Positions 7,393 to 9,851 of a stretch of 9,851 nt of DNA are shown piece after piece (the stretch's first letter is position 1; each line of letters opens with the position of its first letter). Source of the stretch: PVC group bacterium (lineage in GTDB: Bacteria > Verrucomicrobiota > Kiritimatiellia > CAIKKV01 > PXCX01); contig PWZG01000024.1 in the NCBI GenBank assembly GCA_003567575.1, positions 1 through 9,851 on the forward strand, read 5' to 3'. The notes under the pieces were generated by a model. That model was given only the letters and a program-made list of their open reading frames with translations, did not search any database and was not told the origin of the DNA. Position numbers and translations under genes: made by a program.

Positions 7393-7404
7393 AAGGAGTA
7401 CAGT

Positions 7405-7710
7405 ATGGCAAAGGCAGCGGGTAAACCCAAAACGAAGAGCGAGATCATAAGTGCTGTGGCGGAGAAAACGGAACTGACTAAGAAACAGGCAGCGCTTACG
7501 ATAGAGACGTTGGTGAACATGGCCTACAAGGAAGCCAAGAACGGCTTCACGATCCCGGGTCTCGGCAAGTTGGTGTTGCAGAAGCGCGCGGCGCGTACGG
7601 GACGCAATCCGGCGACCGGTGAATCAATCAAGATTCCGGCCAAGCGTGTGGTGAAGTTCCGGGTAGCCAAGGCCGCCAAAGACGCGATCCTGGGCGTAAA
7701 AAATAAATAA
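7405..7710 (+). CDS. HU-family nucleoid DNA-binding protein
   Basis: The 101-residue basic protein is a histone-like HU/IHF-family dimer that bends and compacts DNA. After an Ala/Lys/Pro-rich N-terminal extension of about 10 residues, the helical dimerisation half (SEIISAVAEKTELTKKQA...) leads to the saddle and the flexible beta-arm with RNPATG at 67-72, whose Pro intercalates into DNA in this family. The end is Lys-rich. Start: ATG at 7405 has AAAGGAG at 7392-7398; an upstream in-frame TTG at 7372 lies in the leader hairpin and is rejected. The gene has its own promoter and terminators, so it is a single-gene unit that happens to follow the secretion operon. At 101 residues it is slightly longer than the usual 90, because of the extension. 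Confidence 0.95.
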   Translation: MAKAAGKPKTKSEIISAVAEKTELTKKQAALTIETLVNMAYKEAKNGFTIPGLGKLVLQKRAARTGRNPATGESIKIPAKRVVKFRVAKAAKDAILGVKNK

Positions 7711-7715
7711 GCCAA

Positions 7716-7749
7716 GGCGGCGTTGACGCAACCTATGCGCAACGCCGCC
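7716..7749 (+). terminator. Strong hairpin just after the HU stop codon (no U-tract)
   Basis: GGCGGCGTTG (7716-7725) pairs with CAACGCCGCC (7740-7749); beyond a bulged A at 7726 the stem continues CGCA (7727-7730) with TGCG (7736-7739), closing a 5-nt loop. The 14 base pairs are very stable, but no T-run follows. It is therefore more likely an mRNA 3'-end stabiliser or processing stop than a true intrinsic terminator. Confidence 0.6.
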
Positions 7750-7750
7750 A

Positions 7751-7793
7751 ACCTCTCGCCCCCAACCCCTCTCCCAGAGGGTTGATGGGAGAG
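7751..7793. repeat. Dispersed palindromic repeat (REP-like), copy 2
   Basis: The stretch CCCCCAACCCCTCTCCCAGAGGG followed by GGGAGAG matches the reverse complement of the element at 152-199 with small changes. CTCTCCC (7769-7775) pairs with GGGAGAG (7787-7793) around an 11-nt loop. It sits between the HU hairpin and the intrinsic terminators. Confidence 0.62.
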
Positions 7794-7795
7794 AG

Positions 7796-7823
7796 AAAAA
7801 CCACGCGACAAACGTGGATTTTT
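7796..7823. terminator. Bidirectional intrinsic terminator
   Basis: CCACG (7801-7805) pairs with CGTGG (7813-7817). The stem is flanked by a run of A (7796-7800) and a run of T (7819-7823), so it can work on either strand. The short 5-bp core makes it weaker than the next one. Confidence 0.6.
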
Positions 7824-7828
7824 GAAGG

Positions 7829-7859
7829 AAACCCCGGCACCCATGCCGGGGTTTTTTTT
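7829..7859 (+). terminator. Strong Rho-independent terminator for the HU transcript
   Basis: AACCCCGGCA (7830-7839) pairs perfectly with TGCCGGGGTT (7844-7853) around the loop CCCA, and is followed directly by a run of eight T (7852-7859). This is a classic intrinsic terminator and separates the HU unit from the lipoprotein unit. Confidence 0.93.
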
Positions 7860-7860
7860 A

Positions 7861-7879
7861 ACCAATCGGCGCCGTTGGT
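7861..7879. promoter_or_regulatory. Near-perfect palindrome, possible operator
   Basis: ACCAA, one unpaired T, then CGGCGCCG and TTGGT form a palindrome that is complete apart from the extra T. It stands directly after the HU terminator and about 60 bp upstream of the next promoter. It could be a protein-binding site; its function is unknown. Confidence 0.35.
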
Positions 7880-7937
7880 CGCAACTCGCGATATGGCATC
7901 GGTGTTTTAAAATTACGGAAAATTAAAAAATTCGGGG

Positions 7938-7965
7938 TTGACTTTTCGGGGGGTTAGACTATTCT
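7938..7965 (+). promoter_or_regulatory. Sigma70-like promoter for the lipoprotein unit
   Basis: TTGACT at 7938-7943 and TATTCT at 7960-7965 are 16 bp apart, preceded by an A/T-rich stretch (7906-7932). A direct repeat TTCGGGG (7931-7937 and 7945-7951) brackets the -35 box and could be a regulator site. Transcription would start near 7972, leaving a leader of more than 200 nt. Confidence 0.6.
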
Positions 7966-7971
7966 CGTGGT

Positions 7972-8205
7972 GTTGAAAGGGATTGAGCTGGACCAATTCC
8001 TGTGCGGTTCCGCTTGCCGCGGGCGGTCTCGTGAGATACGATGAGCGGTGAACGGTTACGAGTGCCTTTATGCCGTCTGGCTGGCTTGCGTGACAAGTGG
8101 CGCTGCTTAGCTGCCAATATGATCTCTTTGGGATTGACTTCGGACGGCACATACGGCACATTACATAGCAGGACGTGAAACATAATGGAACCGCGGGGTA
8201 ACACA
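7972..8205 (+). promoter_or_regulatory. Long, foldable 5' leader with no gene
   Basis: No credible coding frame is present. TGCCGTC (8071-8077) can pair with GACGGCA (8143-8149), enclosing a second pairing of TGGCTGGCT with AGCTGCCA (one bulge, one G-U) and a small CTTG/CAAG hairpin. The first part (about 8010-8045) is GC-rich with several short inverted repeats. I do not recognise a known riboswitch motif. The structure is suggestive only. Confidence 0.35.
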
Positions 8206-9069
8206 ATGAGAAAATCTAATCATTCAAGACGATTATGGCTTGCCGTACCGACGCTGACGTATCTGCTGTTTGCGTGCGGCTGCGAGACCAATGAAGGGGT
8301 AACGGACAGCGAGTCCGGGGTGCGTGGCGTGCTCAGCATCGAACCCAGCGCGGCGGTCGTTGACGCGACCGCCGGTCAAAGTGTGACTTTCACTGTCGTC
8401 GGGGGGCGTCTGCCATATAACTGGCAAATCAACAATACGGATATAGGAACCCTAACGGCGCACGGGAAGCGGGGCGTTTACAGTGTAAGGGAAGGATCCG
8501 GCGCCAACGTGGTTTTGGTAACTGACGCGGGCGGTAATTCCGTAAGCGCCCGGATTGTGCAGGGAGAGATCAGCGAATCGTCGCTGGCAATTTCCCCTGC
8601 CGTCGCCAATATGCCGCCTAATCAAGCGACCGAAATTTTTACCGCCTCTGGCGGACAGCCGCCTTATCGATGGTCGCTCTCAGCCTCCCAATTGGGTAGC
8701 CTGCGAGCACAGGGTAACAATGCCGTATACAACCGCGGCCCGAACGGCGGATCCCTGTTTGTTCGCGTTACCGACTCTCTCGGACATACAGTCGGGGCGG
8801 CATTGACTCAGGAACCGCCGACACCCGAGGAACTCAAAGCCAGCGCGGGTCCGACTACGCTGGATAACGACGGAGACAAGTCGGTTTTGACCGCCACTGG
8901 CGGAAGACCTCCATATCAGTGGTCGGTAACGGATGCCGCTCTCGGAAGCATCATCGGTAGTAGCACCAAAAGCAGCACCGTATACATGCGCAATCATAAC
9001 GGCGATAACGTTGTCGTTTTGCGCGACGCCAACAACACGGTGTTTAACCTGAGAATCGAACAACCTTGA
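8206..9069 (+). CDS. Lipoprotein with three tandem immunoglobulin-like repeats
   Basis: I do not recognise a named gene. The 287-residue product begins with a lipoprotein signal peptide (MRKSNHSRR, hydrophobic core, then Leu-Phe-Ala-Cys24; Phe at -2 is slightly off consensus). The rest is three beta-rich repeats at about 43-126, 127-209 and 210-287. Each has the motif GG-x-(L/P)-P-Y-x-W (GGRLPYNW at 66, GGQPPYRW at 149, GGRPPYQW at 232), then a Leu-Gly/Ile-Gly, a Val-Tyr, a 'D..G/N' turn and a final Gln. These look like bacterial Ig-like domains used for adhesion or as spacers. Start: ATG at 8206 has GGGG eight bases upstream and gives a normal-length signal; ATG at 8185 in the same frame would add seven residues and also has an AGGA-type site. 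It lies 52 bp before the next gene, probably in the same operon. Confidence 0.82.
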   Translation: MRKSNHSRRLWLAVPTLTYLLFACGCETNEGVTDSESGVRGVLSIEPSAAVVDATAGQSVTFTVVGGRLPYNWQINNTDIGTLTAHGKRGVYSVREGSGANVVLVTDAGGNSVSARIVQGEISESSLAISPAVANMPPNQATEIFTASGGQPPYRWSLSASQLGSLRAQGNNAVYNRGPNGGSLFVRVTDSLGHTVGAALTQEPPTPEELKASAGPTTLDNDGDKSVLTATGGRPPYQWSVTDAALGSIIGSSTKSSTVYMRNHNGDNVVVLRDANNTVFNLRIEQP

Positions 9070-9121
9070 CGATTCTTGCCGGGCGCGAAAGCCTATCCGC
9101 GCAAGTATCGGGAGCGGACGT

Positions 9122-9851
9122 ATGAAAGGCATAACTGAACGTAATCGTCACGGTCATATGCACATCGGTTTTGTGATCGTTTTTTTTCTGCTGCCTCTCA
9201 TCGGCCCAAACCGGGCTTGGGCGCAAGGGGCTGTTTCCGGCGTCATCGTCAATGAATCACGATGGAGCAACACCGTGCTAATGCCACCGGGTGACGGATC
9301 CGGTGAAGGAACGGTGCATGTCGGCGTCTGGCCCGGAGAGGAAGCAATCGGAACTCCGGCCGCTTCGACAGCCGTGGCATCAACGAACGCATTGCCATTC
9401 CAGATGGGGGAGATATTTTCCTATCAAATCGGGCCTTTAGAACAGGGCGATTACGTTCTGGTCGCATGGATTGACGGCAGCAACACGGGCACGCTCGATT
9501 TGGGAGAACCGCGCAGCCTCAAGATTCCGGTAACCATCAAAACCAACGAAGTCCGCGACGTCAATGCGCGCGTTATCGACGACACCAATGAGACCGGAAT
9601 GTCCGATTGGTGGGAAGTTCACTGGTTCGGCGACCTCGAGACCGCGGATCCGGACGGCGACTACGACAACGACGGCCTGACGGATCTCGAAGAATACCAA
9701 ATCGCCATGAGCGATCCATCCCTGATCGAGCTTTCGCCCGTCAACTGGGACAGTTCCGGAGACGGCATGGATGATTGGTGGAAATGGCAATTTTATGCCG
9801 GTGGTCTGGGGTTGCATCCATGTCGCGACGAAGCGCACCTTGATTTCGACG
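9122..9851 (+). CDS. Secreted protein with regulatory-like beta domain and EF-hand/TSP3-like calcium loops (partial, 3' end outside window)
   Basis: The frame is open to the window edge (243 codons seen). Start: ATG at 9122 has GGGAG at 9110-9114, seven bases upstream. A signal peptide ends in a textbook site, Ala-Trp-Ala34 before Gln35. Residues about 37-155 look like a transthyretin/carboxypeptidase-regulatory-like or SdrD-B-like beta domain ('VSGVIVNE', 'GDYVLVAWIDGSNTGTLDLGEP'). Next comes TGMSDWWEVHWFGDLE, then DPDGDYDNDGLTDLEEY at 176-192, whose spaced Asp residues form an EF-hand-like calcium loop. A second such unit starts at DSSGDGMDDWWKW. Proteins of this style are typically large, exported and surface-associated. 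Function is unknown; secretion through the upstream machine is only an inference. Confidence 0.8.
   Translation, partial: MKGITERNRHGHMHIGFVIVFFLLPLIGPNRAWAQGAVSGVIVNESRWSNTVLMPPGDGSGEGTVHVGVWPGEEAIGTPAASTAVASTNALPFQMGEIFSYQIGPLEQGDYVLVAWIDGSNTGTLDLGEPRSLKIPVTIKTNEVRDVNARVIDDTNETGMSDWWEVHWFGDLETADPDGDYDNDGLTDLEEYQIAMSDPSLIELSPVNWDSSGDGMDDWWKWQFYAGGLGLHPCRDEAHLDFD

Noticed and set aside
7372..7404. TTG start for HU giving 11 extra residues
   Set aside because: It falls within the leader hairpin and has no Shine-Dalgarno; ATG 7405 follows AAAGGAG.
7970..8044. A 24-codon leader peptide starting GTG in the lipoprotein leader
   Set aside because: The GTG lies at or before the predicted start of transcription and has no ribosome site, and the codons show no regulatory run.
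7972..8184. Known riboswitch (cyclic-di-GMP, cobalamin, SAM, glycine)
   Set aside because: None of the conserved core strings of these classes that I know is present; only generic stems can be drawn.

Overview
The window reads as a bacterial chromosome segment of moderate GC, with every supported gene on the + strand. The protein styles (an HU-family protein with a Lys/Ala-rich N-terminal extension, GG-PPY-W immunoglobulin-like repeats, and surface proteins with 'DWWE ... DPDGDYDNDGL ... LEEY' calcium-loop segments) resemble what I know from the PVC group, especially Kiritimatiellota/Verrucomicrobiota. That placement is an inference from style, not a database result.

Positions 243-7274 hold a tight five-gene operon for a type II secretion / type IV pilus-like envelope machine. 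It encodes a lipidated secretin (GspD/PilQ-like), a PilM-PilN fusion (GspL-like), a PilO/GspM-like inner-membrane protein, a PilP/GspC-like protein with a long Pro-Glu/Pro-Arg linker, and a GspE/PilB-family assembly ATPase. The last four genes follow one another with overlaps of 4 and 8 bp and a gap of 8 bp, so translation is probably coupled. Together they make the ATPase, the inner-membrane platform, the periplasm-crossing clamp and the outer-membrane pore. The platform protein (GspF/PilC), the pseudopilins and the prepilin peptidase are not in the window.

Positions 7275-7860 are a self-contained HU-family gene. It has a good sigma70-type promoter with an A/T-rich upstream element, a short structured leader, a strong Shine-Dalgarno, and a downstream series of a strong hairpin, a dispersed palindromic repeat and two intrinsic terminators. 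A related repeat, in the opposite orientation, lies just upstream of the secretin gene.

Positions 7861-9851 begin a second transcription unit with a candidate promoter and a leader of roughly 200 nt that can fold. It encodes a lipoprotein built of three immunoglobulin-like repeats with an exact 83-residue (249-nt) period, then the first 243 codons of a secreted protein with a carboxypeptidase-regulatory-like beta domain and EF-hand/TSP3-like calcium loops, cut by the window edge. A plausible but unproven reading is that the second unit makes envelope or secreted proteins that could be clients of the machine encoded upstream. I found no CRISPR array, tRNA, rRNA, transposase or phage gene.
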